The notes under the pieces: generated by a model
Database searches by the model: none
The model's input: the letters and a program-made list of their open reading frames with translations, nothing else
Told to the model about the DNA's origin: nothing
In this document: positions 40,747-50,080 of the stretch, piece by piece
Layout of the letters: every line of letters starts with the position of its first letter
How positions within the stretch are numbered: the first letter of the stretch is position 1
Origin: Suttonella indologenes
GTDB lineage: Bacteria > Pseudomonadota > Gammaproteobacteria > Cardiobacteriales > Cardiobacteriaceae
Length of the DNA: 64,000 nucleotides
Assembly (NCBI RefSeq): GCF_900460215.1
Contig: NZ_UHIA01000004.1
Location: 752,001 to 816,000, forward strand
Reading direction: 5' to 3'
Translations under genes and position numbers: made by a program

Positions 40747-43182
40747 ATGGAAGTATTTATCGCCCATGTTCGTCAATCAGACGGTGTCGAACAATCATTA
40801 CAAACCCATTTAAGTGAAACGGCTGCCCTTGCGCGGGTATTGGCAGGCAAATTGGATTTGCCAGATGCAGGGGAATTGTTGGGTTTGATGCACGATTTTG
40901 GTAAATACGCGCAGGATTTTCAGGATTATATTCGGGCGATGACAAGCTCGGATGCCGATATTGACAATGATTATGTCTTGCCCAATGGTAAAAAAGTTGA
41001 CCATTCCACCGCAGGAGCGCAGTGGGTTTATCAAACATTGTGCAAATTTGGCAAAAAAAATGGCATCGGTGATTTGCTTGGACAAATGCTGGGTTTGTGC
41101 ATTGCTTCGCATCACGGCGCAGGGCTGATTGATTGTTTGAGTCCCGAAGGCGATGCGGTATGGCTGAAACGATTGCGCAAATCTGATGATTTAACCCATT
41201 TGCAAGAATGCCTTAATAAAGCCGAGCCAGCCGTTCTTCAACAAGCGCAAAATCTGGCTGTGGAAGCATTGGTCAAACAATTTTTGGCTTTCATTTCTCC
41301 GCTTTTCAGGCAGCCTGAAATTCAAAATACATCGAAAATTCAGGAATTTTATTTGGGTTGTTTAACCCGATTTCTTTTTAGTTGTTTAATTGATGCCGAC
41401 CGCATCAACAGCGCCGATTTTGAGCGCGAACAGCAAAAATCATTCCGCCGTCTGAATCAATCTCCTGATTGGCAAGAAGCCATTGATAAATTGGAAACGC
41501 ATTTGGCAAATTTTGAAATGCGTTATCCGATTGATGAAATTCGCCGACAAATTTCCGATGATTGCCTGAAACGTGCCACTGACCCGCAGGGCATTTACAC
41601 GTTGACCGTGCCAACAGGCGGTGGCAAAACCCTAGCCAGTCTGCGTTATGCTTTGCATCACATTCAAAAACATCATCTTGACCGCATTATCTACATCATT
41701 CCTTATACGTCCATTATTGACCAAAATGCCAGTACCGTCCGCGATATTTTGGGTGAAGACTGGGTGTTGGAACACCATTCTAACCTTGAACCCGAAAAGC
41801 AAAACTGGCAAGATAAATTGTTATCTGAAAATTGGGATAAACCGATTGTTTTCACGACGATGGTGCAGTTTTTAGATGCCTGGTTTGGCGGCGGCACGCG
41901 CGGTGCGCGGCATGTACATGCCATGACAAATAGTGTACTGATTTTTGATGAAATTCAAACTTTGCCGATTAAATGTGTGCATTTGTTTTGTAATGTGTTG
42001 AATTGGTTGAATCAATTTGGTAGAAGCAGCGCGGTGTTGTGTACCGCGACACAACCTTTGTTGCATCAATTAAAGCATTCGCAGTGGGGGCAAGTGAAAT
42101 TGGCGCATCATCATGAATTGATGGGCGGCGAAAATTTAAATCAATTATTTAACGATTTATCCCGAGTGGAAGTGAATTATTGTCCGAAAACGGGCGGTTA
42201 TGATGTGCAAAGTGCGGGCGAATTTTTATTGACGCAATTTCGGGCTGCCTCAAGCTGTTTGTTTATTGTCAATACCAAAAAATGGGCAAGCGATTTATAT
42301 CAATATTGCCAAACACGCCATATTCCCAAAAAAGCGTTATTTCATTTAAGTACCAATCAATGTTCGGCTCATCGCAGGGCGATTTTTGATGAAATAAAAT
42401 GTCGTCTGAAAGCGGGTAAACCTGTGTTGTGCATCAGTACGCAGTTGATTGAAGCGGGGGTGGATATTTCCTTTGCTTGTGTGGTACGGGCATTGGGTGG
42501 CTTGGATTCGATTGCACAGGCGGCGGGGCGTTGCAATCGTCATGGCGAAAACGCAGACAAAGGGCAGGTTTTTGTGTTGAATTTGCAAGAGCCGAATTTT
42601 GCCACCGTGCTGCCTGATATTCATCAAGGGCAATTATGTGGCGAAAGGGTGTTGGGCGAGGTGGGGCAAAATGAGATTTTGACACCGCAGGCAATCCAGC
42701 AATATTTCCATTACTATTTTTATCAAAGAAGTGATGAAATGACCTATCGCTTGAAAGAAAGCAAATCAGGCAGTTTGTTTGACTGGTTATCGGATAATGC
42801 TTTGAATGTTTACGCGGAAAAGAATATGCGCCGTCGCCCGAAACTGCCTTTATTGATGCAATCTTTTAAAAGCGCAGGACGAGCCTTTCAAGCAATTGAT
42901 GCACCGACACGCGCCGTCATTGTGCCGTATGGTAAAGGCGTTGATTTGATTGCCCAATTATGTGGTGCATGGCAGCCCAAACAAATGTCGGGTTTGTTGG
43001 CACAGGCACAGCAATTTAGCGTGAATGTTTTTCCGAATGTGTGGCAAAGTTTAATTAATCAGCAAGCGATACAGGAAATTCAGGCTGGCTCAAATATTTA
43101 TTATTTAAAAGAAGAGCATTACACTTCGGAATACGGTTTATCAGTTGATGAAACAGGCGAAAGGTCGCTGTTGAATTTCTAA
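40747..43182 (+). CDS. cas3: Cas3 helicase-nuclease, type I-C
   Basis: The 811-residue protein degrades target DNA after Cascade recruitment. The N-terminal HD nuclease has HLSETAALA, LMHDFGKY (His49-Asp50) and SHHGAG. The SF2 helicase has Walker A TGGGKT (about 290-295), FDEIQTLP (about 400-407), CTATQPLL and C-terminal motif VI QAAGRCNRHGE. ATG at 40747 begins MEVFIAHVRQ, the usual Cas3 start; a frame from 40606 covers spacer DNA. It is the first gene of the operon, with a Kingella-type uptake sequence inside it at 41308. Confidence 0.95.
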   Translation: MEVFIAHVRQSDGVEQSLQTHLSETAALARVLAGKLDLPDAGELLGLMHDFGKYAQDFQDYIRAMTSSDADIDNDYVLPNGKKVDHSTAGAQWVYQTLCKFGKKNGIGDLLGQMLGLCIASHHGAGLIDCLSPEGDAVWLKRLRKSDDLTHLQECLNKAEPAVLQQAQNLAVEALVKQFLAFISPLFRQPEIQNTSKIQEFYLGCLTRFLFSCLIDADRINSADFEREQQKSFRRLNQSPDWQEAIDKLETHLANFEMRYPIDEIRRQISDDCLKRATDPQGIYTLTVPTGGGKTLASLRYALHHIQKHHLDRIIYIIPYTSIIDQNASTVRDILGEDWVLEHHSNLEPEKQNWQDKLLSENWDKPIVFTTMVQFLDAWFGGGTRGARHVHAMTNSVLIFDEIQTLPIKCVHLFCNVLNWLNQFGRSSAVLCTATQPLLHQLKHSQWGQVKLAHHHELMGGENLNQLFNDLSRVEVNYCPKTGGYDVQSAGEFLLTQFRAASSCLFIVNTKKWASDLYQYCQTRHIPKKALFHLSTNQCSAHRRAIFDEIKCRLKAGKPVLCISTQLIEAGVDISFACVVRALGGLDSIAQAAGRCNRHGENADKGQVFVLNLQEPNFATVLPDIHQGQLCGERVLGEVGQNEILTPQAIQQYFHYYFYQRSDEMTYRLKESKSGSLFDWLSDNALNVYAEKNMRRRPKLPLLMQSFKSAGRAFQAIDAPTRAVIVPYGKGVDLIAQLCGAWQPKQMSGLLAQAQQFSVNVFPNVWQSLINQQAIQEIQAGSNIYYLKEEHYTSEYGLSVDETGERSLLNF
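41308..41319 (+). repeat. Kingella-type DNA uptake sequence in cas3
   Basis: An exact 12-mer AGGCAGCCTGAA, the AG-kingDUS dialect of Neisseriaceae, lies inside the cas3 coding frame. Confidence 0.85.
42401..42410 (+). repeat. Mucosa-type uptake-sequence core in cas3
   Basis: GTCGTCTGAA is an exact match to the 10-base core of the AG-mucDUS dialect of Neisseriaceae. The two outer bases (AT instead of AG) differ, so this is weaker evidence than the 12-mers. Confidence 0.55.
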
Positions 43183-43192
43183 GGAGCAATTT

Positions 43193-43939
43193 ATGAGTCG
43201 ATTTATGAGTGATACCATTACTTTTCGGGTCTGGGGCAAGCAAGCCTTGTTCACCGACCCGATTACCAAAATCGGCGGTGAAAAATTCACTTATCATGTG
43301 CCGACTTATGAAGCGATTAAAGGTATTTTAAAAAGCATTTATTGGAAACCGACCTTGATTTGGCACATCAAGCGCATTCGGGTGATGAAGCCCATTCGCA
43401 CTCAAAGCAAATCCACCAAACCGCAAGATTGGAACGGCGGCAATACCTTAGCCATTTACACCTTTCTGCAAGATGTGGAATATCAAGTTGAGGCGTATTT
43501 CACTTGGAATGAAAATTGGGAAGAGCTTAAAGACGACCGCAATTCTGGTAAACATATGGCAATCGCCCGAAGAATGCTGGAACGCGGCGGGCGGCAGGAT
43601 ATTTTTTTGGGTACGCGTGATTGTCAGGGTTATGTTGAGCCGTGCGAATTCAACAGCCCGAGCCGTGATGGGCAAGCTGGTTTTTACGATGAAATCGACA
43701 ATGTGGATTTTGGGTTGATGTTCCACAGTTTTGGCTATCCTGAAGAAACAGGCAAACATGAATTGATTAGCCGTTTTTGGGCGGCAAAAATGGTGTATGG
43801 TGTGGTTGAATTTCCCAGCGTTCATGATTCAGGCAGCCTGAAAATTCGTCGTATTCGCGACATGGAGCCCGAAAAACCATTTAAACGTGGCGAAAATGTC
43901 AAACTTGTGGAAGAAGAAGCCAAGGAGTTGGGATTATGA
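43193..43939 (+). CDS. cas5c: Cas5c (Cas5d), crRNA-processing endoribonuclease
   Basis: This 248-residue RAMP protein replaces Cas6 in type I-C, cutting the pre-crRNA at the base of the repeat hairpin and staying in Cascade. Family features are ITFRVWGKQALFTDPITKIGGEKFTYHVPTYEAIKGILKSIYWKP and the C-terminal FDYPEE-like region, here FGYPEETGKHELISRFWAAKMVYGVVEFP. ATG at 43193 has AAGGAG upstream. The stop overlaps the cas8c start. An exact AG-kingDUS is at 43831. Confidence 0.94.
   Translation: MSRFMSDTITFRVWGKQALFTDPITKIGGEKFTYHVPTYEAIKGILKSIYWKPTLIWHIKRIRVMKPIRTQSKSTKPQDWNGGNTLAIYTFLQDVEYQVEAYFTWNENWEELKDDRNSGKHMAIARRMLERGGRQDIFLGTRDCQGYVEPCEFNSPSRDGQAGFYDEIDNVDFGLMFHSFGYPEETGKHELISRFWAAKMVYGVVEFPSVHDSGSLKIRRIRDMEPEKPFKRGENVKLVEEEAKELGL
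43831..43842 (+). repeat. Kingella-type DNA uptake sequence in cas5c
   Basis: An exact AGGCAGCCTGAA within the 3' part of cas5c. Confidence 0.85.
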
Positions 43940-45951
43940 CGTGGATTCAAAAATTGTATCGGACGTATGAAGCGGTTTCGGAACAGAATACCAGCAATGA
44001 AACCCCTTTGACACCGATTGGGCATACCATGCAAAATGCCCATATTATGATTATCATCAATGGGCAAGGCGATTTTCAGACGGCAAACGTCATGCCGCCC
44101 AAAACGGCGATTATGTTGCCCGCGACAGAATCATCAGAAAACCGCACCAGTGGCGAAGCACCACATCCTTTGGCGGATAAATTGCAATATGTGGCAAAAG
44201 ATTATCCTGATTACGGCGGTGAGAAAAGATCTTATTTTGATGGCTATTTGAAACAGTTGGCAGCGTGGTGCGATTCTTCTGCGGCGCATCCTAAGGTACA
44301 GGCGGTCTTGAATTATGTGCAAAAAGGCAGCGTGATTGCCGATTTGGTTCGGGTTGGCGTTTTACCTGTTGATGATGAACAGCGGGTTTTGAGTAAGTGG
44401 GATAAAGAAGGAGATGCGCCAGCCATTTTTTCAGTTTTACCAAAAACAAAGGGGGAAATTGAATTCGGCTCAGCGCTGGTGTGTTGGTCGGTGCAAATTG
44501 TCGGCGACCCACAATGCGATACGTGGACAGATAGCAGTGTGCAAGCATCATGGTCGGATTATTTGGCTTTGGCAGATGCTCAGCGCGGATTTTGTTTGGT
44601 TCAAGGTCAAGAAATGCCGATTGCCGCCATGCACCCAGCCAAATTGCGCCACACAGGCGATAAGGCTAAACTTATTTCATCTAATGATACAGATGGTTAC
44701 ACTTATCGCGGCAAGTTTGAAACGGCGGAAGAAGCGGCAAGCATATCCGCGGAAGTCTCTGCCAAAGCGCATAGTGCATTGCGTTGGCTAATTCATAGAC
44801 AAGGCATTCGCAACGGTGAGCAAGTTACGGTGGCATGGGCGATAAGTGGTGAGAAAGTACCCTCGCCATTGCAAGATTATGCTAGTGATATTGATGCTTT
44901 GGATACCAGCGTTGATGAAAGCATGACTGATGAAAATGAGCAGCCTGAAAAAAATGAGAGTGGTAATAAAAAGGATTGGTCGGTTAATTTTGGGCAGCAA
45001 GCCGCAGCGTTAATTAAACAAAAATTGCACGGTTATCAAGCCAAATTGGACGAACATGAGCAAATTTCTCTGCTGATGCTTGATTCGGCTACTCCCGGTC
45101 GCATGGCTTTGACTTATTACCAAGAATTTTTGCCCAGTGATTATTTTGCCAATTTAGATGCTTGGATTGACGATTTCGCGTGGTATCAACGTTACAGCAT
45201 TGAACAGCCCGATGCCAAAAAATCCGATAAAAAACGGACTGTTTGGGCATTTACCCCACCATCGCCATTTGCGATTGCCCATGCGGTGTATGGCGCATCG
45301 TTAAGCGACAACTTGAAAAAACAACTGTATGCCCGCCTGTTGCCCGTGATTGCTGGCGGTTTGACTGTACCCATTCCCTATGATTTGGTACAAAAAAGCT
45401 TTCAGGCAGCCTGTAATCCAAATGGCTGTGAAAACTGGGAATGGCAACGCAATATTGGGGTTGCTTGCGCTTTGTATAAAGGCTGGCGCGCCCGTCATCA
45501 TGATTCATCAGAACGGAGAACTTATACCATGAGTTTAGATAAAGAAAACCGCTCACGCGATTATTTGTTTGGCAGATTATTGGCAGTGGCGGAAAAATTG
45601 GAAAGCACTGCTTTAAGAATTGCCGATGAAAACCGTGTCACCAATGCTGAACGCTATATGCAACGTTTTGCTGTGCGTCCCTTAAGCACTTGGCTACAAT
45701 TAGAGTTAAGCCTTGAGCCTTATAAGAATCGCTTACGCCGCAACCACTATGCAGGTTTTTTGGAAAATCGTGAGAAAGAAATGGATGAAATCATGTCTGT
45801 TTTAGATGAATTAAAAGAGCAAACTGGTTGTTCATTAGACAATCCGCTTGATGGCGAATTTTTACTCGGTTACCACAGCCAAAAAATGGCTTACCGCAAA
45901 TCTGCCCAATCCGAGCAAAAAGAGCAATACAACGCAACCCAATCATCTTAA
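43936..45951 (+). CDS. cas8c: Cas8c, large subunit of type I-C Cascade
   Basis: This 671-residue protein is the Csd1/Cas8c large subunit that recognises the PAM and helps open the target. In many I-C systems its 3' end also encodes the small subunit Cas11c from an internal start. N-terminal features are HTMQNAHIMIIINGQGDFQTANVMPPKTAIMLPATE and ADKLQYVAKDYPDY; the C-terminal third (SRDYLFGRLLAVAEKLESTAL, WLQLELSLEPYKNRL) is helical. An internal ATG at 45529 (MSLDKENRSRD) is a candidate Cas11c start. Confidence 0.93.
   Translation: MTWIQKLYRTYEAVSEQNTSNETPLTPIGHTMQNAHIMIIINGQGDFQTANVMPPKTAIMLPATESSENRTSGEAPHPLADKLQYVAKDYPDYGGEKRSYFDGYLKQLAAWCDSSAAHPKVQAVLNYVQKGSVIADLVRVGVLPVDDEQRVLSKWDKEGDAPAIFSVLPKTKGEIEFGSALVCWSVQIVGDPQCDTWTDSSVQASWSDYLALADAQRGFCLVQGQEMPIAAMHPAKLRHTGDKAKLISSNDTDGYTYRGKFETAEEAASISAEVSAKAHSALRWLIHRQGIRNGEQVTVAWAISGEKVPSPLQDYASDIDALDTSVDESMTDENEQPEKNESGNKKDWSVNFGQQAAALIKQKLHGYQAKLDEHEQISLLMLDSATPGRMALTYYQEFLPSDYFANLDAWIDDFAWYQRYSIEQPDAKKSDKKRTVWAFTPPSPFAIAHAVYGASLSDNLKKQLYARLLPVIAGGLTVPIPYDLVQKSFQAACNPNGCENWEWQRNIGVACALYKGWRARHHDSSERRTYTMSLDKENRSRDYLFGRLLAVAEKLESTALRIADENRVTNAERYMQRFAVRPLSTWLQLELSLEPYKNRLRRNHYAGFLENREKEMDEIMSVLDELKEQTGCSLDNPLDGEFLLGYHSQKMAYRKSAQSEQKEQYNATQSS
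44075..44084 (-). repeat. Neisseria-type uptake sequence core in cas8c
   Basis: TTCAGACGGC on the plus strand is the reverse complement of GCCGTCTGAA, the canonical 10-base DNA uptake sequence of N. meningitidis and N. gonorrhoeae. Confidence 0.7.
45404..45415 (+). repeat. Near-match Kingella-type uptake sequence in cas8c
   Basis: AGGCAGCCTGTA matches AG-kingDUS at 11 of 12 positions. Confidence 0.5.
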
Positions 45952-45966
45952 TTTAGGAGCATTCCC

Positions 45967-46809
45967 ATGAGTTTAAGCAAAAAAATTGACTTCGCTTTAA
46001 TCATTCGCGTGAAAAATGCCAACCCCAACGGCGACCCACTCAACGGCAACCGTCCGCGTACGGACTTTCAAGGTTTTGGCGAAATCACCGATGTGTGTTT
46101 AAAACGCAAAATCCGCGACCGCTTGCAAGATGCAGGCGAAAGCATTTTCGTACAATCCGATGAAAAGAAAACAGACGGCATGACCAGTCTTGCCAACCGT
46201 GCCAAAGACAAAGGTGTCGGCTTGGGTGCAGACGCATTTAACGCCAAAAAATCAAGCCGTGATGAGACCGCCAAAAAAGCCTGTGAAAAATGGCTGGACG
46301 TGCGCAGCTTCGGGCAAGTATTCGCTTTCGGTAAAAGCAATGATGGCGCGGGCGTATCGATTGCCGTTCGTGGGCCTGTAACCCTGCATTCGGCATTCAG
46401 TATTGAACCTGTTAGCGTAACCAGCACCCAAATTACCAAAAGCGTGAGTGGTGAAGGCGATGGCAGCAAAAAAGCATCCGATACCATGGGCATGAAACAC
46501 CGTGTTGATAGCGGTGTTTATGTGGCTTTTGGTGCCATGTCGCCACAACTTGCCGAGCGTACAGGATTTTCTGATGGTGATGCTCAAACCATCAAAGCTG
46601 TTTTAAGCAAATTATTTGAAGGCGATGCATCATCGGCGCGTCCCGAAGGCAGCATGCAAGTGCTTAAATTGATTTGGTGGGAACACAACTGTAAATCAGG
46701 TCAATATTCTTCTGCCAAAGTGCATGGTAGCCTGAAAATGAATACTGACGGCAGCTATCAATTGGATAATCTTGATGGATTAAAACCCGAAGAAATAGAC
46801 GGTTTCTAA
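45967..46809 (+). CDS. cas7c: Cas7c (Csd2), Cascade backbone
   Basis: This 280-residue RAMP protein polymerises along the crRNA spacer to form the Cascade backbone. It has the Cas7/Csd2 signature NANPNGDPLNGNRPRTDFQGFGEITDVCLKRKIRDRLQ, VRSFGQVFAFG, and VRGPVTLHSAFSIEPVSVTSTQITKSV. The Shine-Dalgarno is AGGAG. It is followed by a non-cas gene instead of directly by cas4. Confidence 0.95.
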   Translation: MSLSKKIDFALIIRVKNANPNGDPLNGNRPRTDFQGFGEITDVCLKRKIRDRLQDAGESIFVQSDEKKTDGMTSLANRAKDKGVGLGADAFNAKKSSRDETAKKACEKWLDVRSFGQVFAFGKSNDGAGVSIAVRGPVTLHSAFSIEPVSVTSTQITKSVSGEGDGSKKASDTMGMKHRVDSGVYVAFGAMSPQLAERTGFSDGDAQTIKAVLSKLFEGDASSARPEGSMQVLKLIWWEHNCKSGQYSSAKVHGSLKMNTDGSYQLDNLDGLKPEEIDGF

Positions 46810-46849
46810 ATACAGTAGTTTGTAGATTCATAGATTTTGGAGAATAAGT

Positions 46850-47218
46850 ATGAATTATTGGCTAGTTGGGGCTTCTTGGGGCGGACAAGATCATCAAGAT
46901 CAATTTTTTGTAAAAAACGGTTATTGGGTGTTGGGATGGGAATCGTCTCAGCAGCCTGACCAATTTGCGAAAGGAGAGAAAATTGAAGTGGGTGATAGAA
47001 TTGCAATTAAACGTATGAAAGGACAAGGTTCGTCTGAAATAAAAATTTTACATATCGGCATTGTTAAAGGAGTTATTTCTGAGACGAATAAAATCATTTG
47101 TGTAGTGGATTGGCTGGTTCAAAATTTGGATAGAAGTGTTGAAAGCAGAGGGTGTTTTAAAAGTATTCACGGTCCGTACAAAAAAGATGTTTGGATAGAA
47201 AAAATCTTTTGCTTATAA
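46850..47218 (+). CDS. EVE/PUA-like protein inserted in the cas operon
   Basis: This 122-residue protein has MNYWLVGASWGGQDHQDQFF, GYWVLGWES, VGDRIAIKRMKGQGSSEIKILHIGIVKGVI and FKSIHGPYKKDVWIEKIF. The beta-rich pattern and WLVGA plus GDRIAIKR elements resemble EVE/PUA-like domains that bind modified bases in nucleic acids and occur beside restriction and other defence genes. It is in the same orientation with 40 bp and 34 bp gaps to cas7c and cas4. It is not a known Cas protein. The family call is inference from motif pattern only. Confidence 0.6.
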   Translation: MNYWLVGASWGGQDHQDQFFVKNGYWVLGWESSQQPDQFAKGEKIEVGDRIAIKRMKGQGSSEIKILHIGIVKGVISETNKIICVVDWLVQNLDRSVESRGCFKSIHGPYKKDVWIEKIFCL

Positions 47219-47252
47219 CTTTTCATACAACCTATTTGATTAGGAAGTAAAT

Positions 47253-47915
47253 TTGAAAAATTCTACCAAAAAACAATCACTTGCAGGGAAAAATGGGACA
47301 AAGGAAAGTCACCCGATTCTCCTTTCCGCCCTGCAACATTACGCCTTTTGTCCGCGTCAATGTGCCTTGATTCACAATGAACAAGCATGGGCGGAGAATT
47401 TCTTGACCGCACAAGGCAAAGCTCTGCATGAACGCGTTGATTCAGGCGAACCCGAAACTCGCAAAGGTGTGCGCTTTGAACGCAGCGTGCACGTCTCGGC
47501 GGAGCATTTGGGCTTGTCGGGTATTTTGGATATGGTTGAACACGATATACGTTCAGGCAGCCTGAAACCCGTGGAATACAAACGCGGTAAACCCAAACCC
47601 GTATTGATGGACGAAATCCAACTCTGCGCACAAGCCATGTGTTTGGAAGAAATGACCGGTCAAACCATCAACGATGGCGCGTTGTGGTACATGCAAACGC
47701 GCCACCGCTTGCCTGTGGTGTTTTCAGACGGCATCAGACAGCAAACGCTGGCAATCATTGCCCAAGTCCGCGCATTATTGGAAAGCGGCACCACACCGCC
47801 GCCTGAATATGGCAAGCATTGCAAAGCCTGTTCTTTGGTGGAGATGTGTCAGCCGAAGTTGTTGGAGAAGGATAGGTCGGTGGGGTATGTGAAGGGGTTG
47901 TTTGGGGAGTTGTAA
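47253..47915 (+). CDS. cas4: Cas4 exonuclease
   Basis: This 220-residue Cas4 belongs to the RecB-like nucleases with a [4Fe-4S] cluster that trim prespacers and select the PAM side. Signatures: CPRQCALIHNEQAW with the first cluster cysteine, LSGILDMVEHD and PVEYKRGKPKP for the nuclease site, and C-terminal GKHCKACSLVEMCQPKLL with the other three cysteines. The start used is a TTG at 47253 following AGGAAG; exact start is uncertain. It contains one king-type and one canonical Neisseria uptake sequence. Confidence 0.92.
   Translation: MKNSTKKQSLAGKNGTKESHPILLSALQHYAFCPRQCALIHNEQAWAENFLTAQGKALHERVDSGEPETRKGVRFERSVHVSAEHLGLSGILDMVEHDIRSGSLKPVEYKRGKPKPVLMDEIQLCAQAMCLEEMTGQTINDGALWYMQTRHRLPVVFSDGIRQQTLAIIAQVRALLESGTTPPPEYGKHCKACSLVEMCQPKLLEKDRSVGYVKGLFGEL
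47555..47566 (+). repeat. Kingella-type DNA uptake sequence in cas4
   Basis: An exact AGGCAGCCTGAA inside cas4. Confidence 0.85.
47723..47734 (-). repeat. Neisseria AT-type DNA uptake sequence in cas4
   Basis: TTCAGACGGCAT on the plus strand is the exact reverse complement of ATGCCGTCTGAA, the 12-base AT-DUS of pathogenic Neisseria. Confidence 0.85.
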
Positions 47916-47934
47916 GTTTATTTTGAGAATTTTT

Positions 47935-49061
47935 ATGAATACAAAAAAATATACTGCATTAACAATCGATACAAGCATATTTGACCAAAATGCTCTTAAG
48001 CTTAAAAAAGGTGCGTTGGCTACGCTTAAACAATTCAAAGACCTACCAATCAATTTTATATTAAGTGATATTGTGGAAAGAGAGGTGATTAAGCATTTAA
48101 ATAAAAAAATGGAGGTTATTGAAAAAATTAAATCAGCAACCAAAGACGATGATTTATCTAATTATTTGGGTTGTGATGATAGATTTTGTTACATAAAAAT
48201 AAGCTATTAAATATTCATAATCAAGATGATATGTTTACGAATAATTTATGGAGAGATTTTATTAATGATTGTGATATTAATATCATTGAATCAGAAGGTA
48301 ATGTTAGCATTGATGAATTAATAAATTTATATTTTTCTTGTAAAGCACCATTTTCAGAATCTGGTAAGAAGAAAAATGAATTTCCTGATGCAATAGCTTT
48401 GTTGGCATTTAAAAAATGGGCTGTTGATAATAATCAAATGATTCTGGCTGTTAGCGATGATAAGGATTGGAAAAAATTTGCAGAAAACGAAGATTGGATT
48501 GATGTGGTAGATGATTTAGGAACTGCGATAGAAACTTTACGTTCAATTTGTGATAATTCATTGCAAGATTTAGTGATTGATATTCAAAATAATTTATTCA
48601 AGGAACCTTATAGTTTATTTTTGGAAAATATTAAAGAAGAGATAGAAGCAAAATTATATATATCTGAAATTTACGCAGAATCTCCATTTCAATATGAAAT
48701 TGATGATGAAATGATTCAAGTAAATGAAATAATAGAGATTTCGAATATACGCCTAATAGATTCAGATTCAGATTCAGAATCAATTACAATAATGATTGAT
48801 TGTAAAGTGGATTATTATGCTGAAGCTAGTTTTTGTTTTTTTGTAAAAGATTCTATTGATAAAGATGATGTTAATTTAGGCTCTAGCCATAAAAGCATTG
48901 AAGATTCATTTAGTACAGAAATTGTTATAACACTAACAGGTAATATTATAAATGGTTTGGAATCAATGGATATAAATGAAATAGAAATTACTCATACTGA
49001 TGTTACTATAGATATGGGTTACGTTCACCCATTTGAGGATTATGATGAAGGTAATTATTAA
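47935..49061 (+). pseudogene. PIN-domain nuclease in the cas operon, with a one-base frameshift
   Basis: The first frame (47935-48210) begins ALTIDTSIFDQNALKLKKGALATL and ILSDIVEREVIKHL, a PIN-like start with its first Asp and a Glu. It stops at 48210. The second frame (to 49061) continues LLHKNKLLNIHNQDD, then FPDAIALLAFKKWAVDNNQMILAVSDDKDWKKF, with the acidic residues of the PIN core as in DUF4935-type proteins. One extra T in the TTTT run near 48182-48185 would fuse them into about 375 residues. The C-terminal 180 residues are Asp/Glu/Ile-rich and unassigned. The gene is visibly more AT-rich than its cas neighbours, and its stop abuts the cas1 start. Confidence 0.7.
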
Positions 49062-50075
49062 GTGAAAAAACTCCAAAACACCCTCTACATCACCACACAA
49101 GGCACTTACCTGCACAAAGAACGCGAAACCCTTGTCGTGGAGCAAGACCGCAAAAAAGTCGCCCAACTGCCTATTCATTCCATCGGGCATATTTTTTGTT
49201 TTGGGAATGTGCTGGTGTCGCCGTTTTTATTGGAATTTTGCGGTGAATATCGGGTGAATTTGGCATTTTTCACTGAAAATGGACGATTTTTGGGGCGGTT
49301 TGTCGGTCGTCAAAGTGGCAATGTGTTGTTGCGGCGCGCGCAATATCGTCAATCAGAAAACAACCCGATACCGATTGCCCGCAACATCATCGCCGCCAAA
49401 ATCCAAGCCAGCAAACGCGTTTTGCAACGCCAAATCCGCAATCATGGCGAAAATGAAGCGGTTCAGGCTGCTATTGCCGCGCTCAATGCCAGTTTGCAGC
49501 AACTGAAACGCGCGGACAGTTTGGATAACATTCGCGGTATTGAAGGCGATGCGGCGGCGCGTTATTTTGGCGTATTTGGGCATTTGTTGGCGGAAAAAAG
49601 CGATTTGACCTTTGACGGGCGCAACCGCCGACCGCCACGCGATGGTGTAAACGCATTATTGTCTTTTTTATACAGCATATTGGGAAAAGACATCAGTGGC
49701 GCATTACAAGGCGTAGGACTTGACCCGCAAGTCGGTTTTTTGCACGCCGACCGTTCGGGGCGCGACAGTTTGGCGCAGGATATTTTGGAAGAATTCCGCG
49801 CGTGGTGGGTGGATAGAATGGTGTTGTCGCTGATAAATCGCGGGCAAATCAAAGCGCAAGATTTCACGCAAGAAGCCAGTGGTGCGGTCAATATCAAAGC
49901 CGATGCGCGCAAACTCATTTTCCAAACATTGCAAAACAAAAAACAAGAAAAAATCGTCCACCCGTTTTTGCAGGAAGAAGTGGCAATCGGTTTGCTGCCG
50001 CATATTCAAGCGATGTTGCTGACAAGGCATTTGCGTGGCGATTTGGCGGAATATCCACCGTTTTTGATGCGGTAA
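49062..50075 (+). CDS. cas1: Cas1 integrase, type I-C
   Basis: Cas1 integrates new spacers as a complex with Cas2 (and Cas4 here). The 337-residue protein has LYITTQGTYLHKERETLVVEQ, GNVLVSPFLLEFC, IRGIEGDAAARYFGVFG containing the first metal Glu, DPQVGFLHADRSGRDSLAQDILEEFR with the metal His and Asp/Glu, and the I-C family length. The GTG start directly follows the PIN gene stop. Confidence 0.95.
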   Translation: MKKLQNTLYITTQGTYLHKERETLVVEQDRKKVAQLPIHSIGHIFCFGNVLVSPFLLEFCGEYRVNLAFFTENGRFLGRFVGRQSGNVLLRRAQYRQSENNPIPIARNIIAAKIQASKRVLQRQIRNHGENEAVQAAIAALNASLQQLKRADSLDNIRGIEGDAAARYFGVFGHLLAEKSDLTFDGRNRRPPRDGVNALLSFLYSILGKDISGALQGVGLDPQVGFLHADRSGRDSLAQDILEEFRAWWVDRMVLSLINRGQIKAQDFTQEASGAVNIKADARKLIFQTLQNKKQEKIVHPFLQEEVAIGLLPHIQAMLLTRHLRGDLAEYPPFLMR

Positions 50076-50080
50076 TTTTC

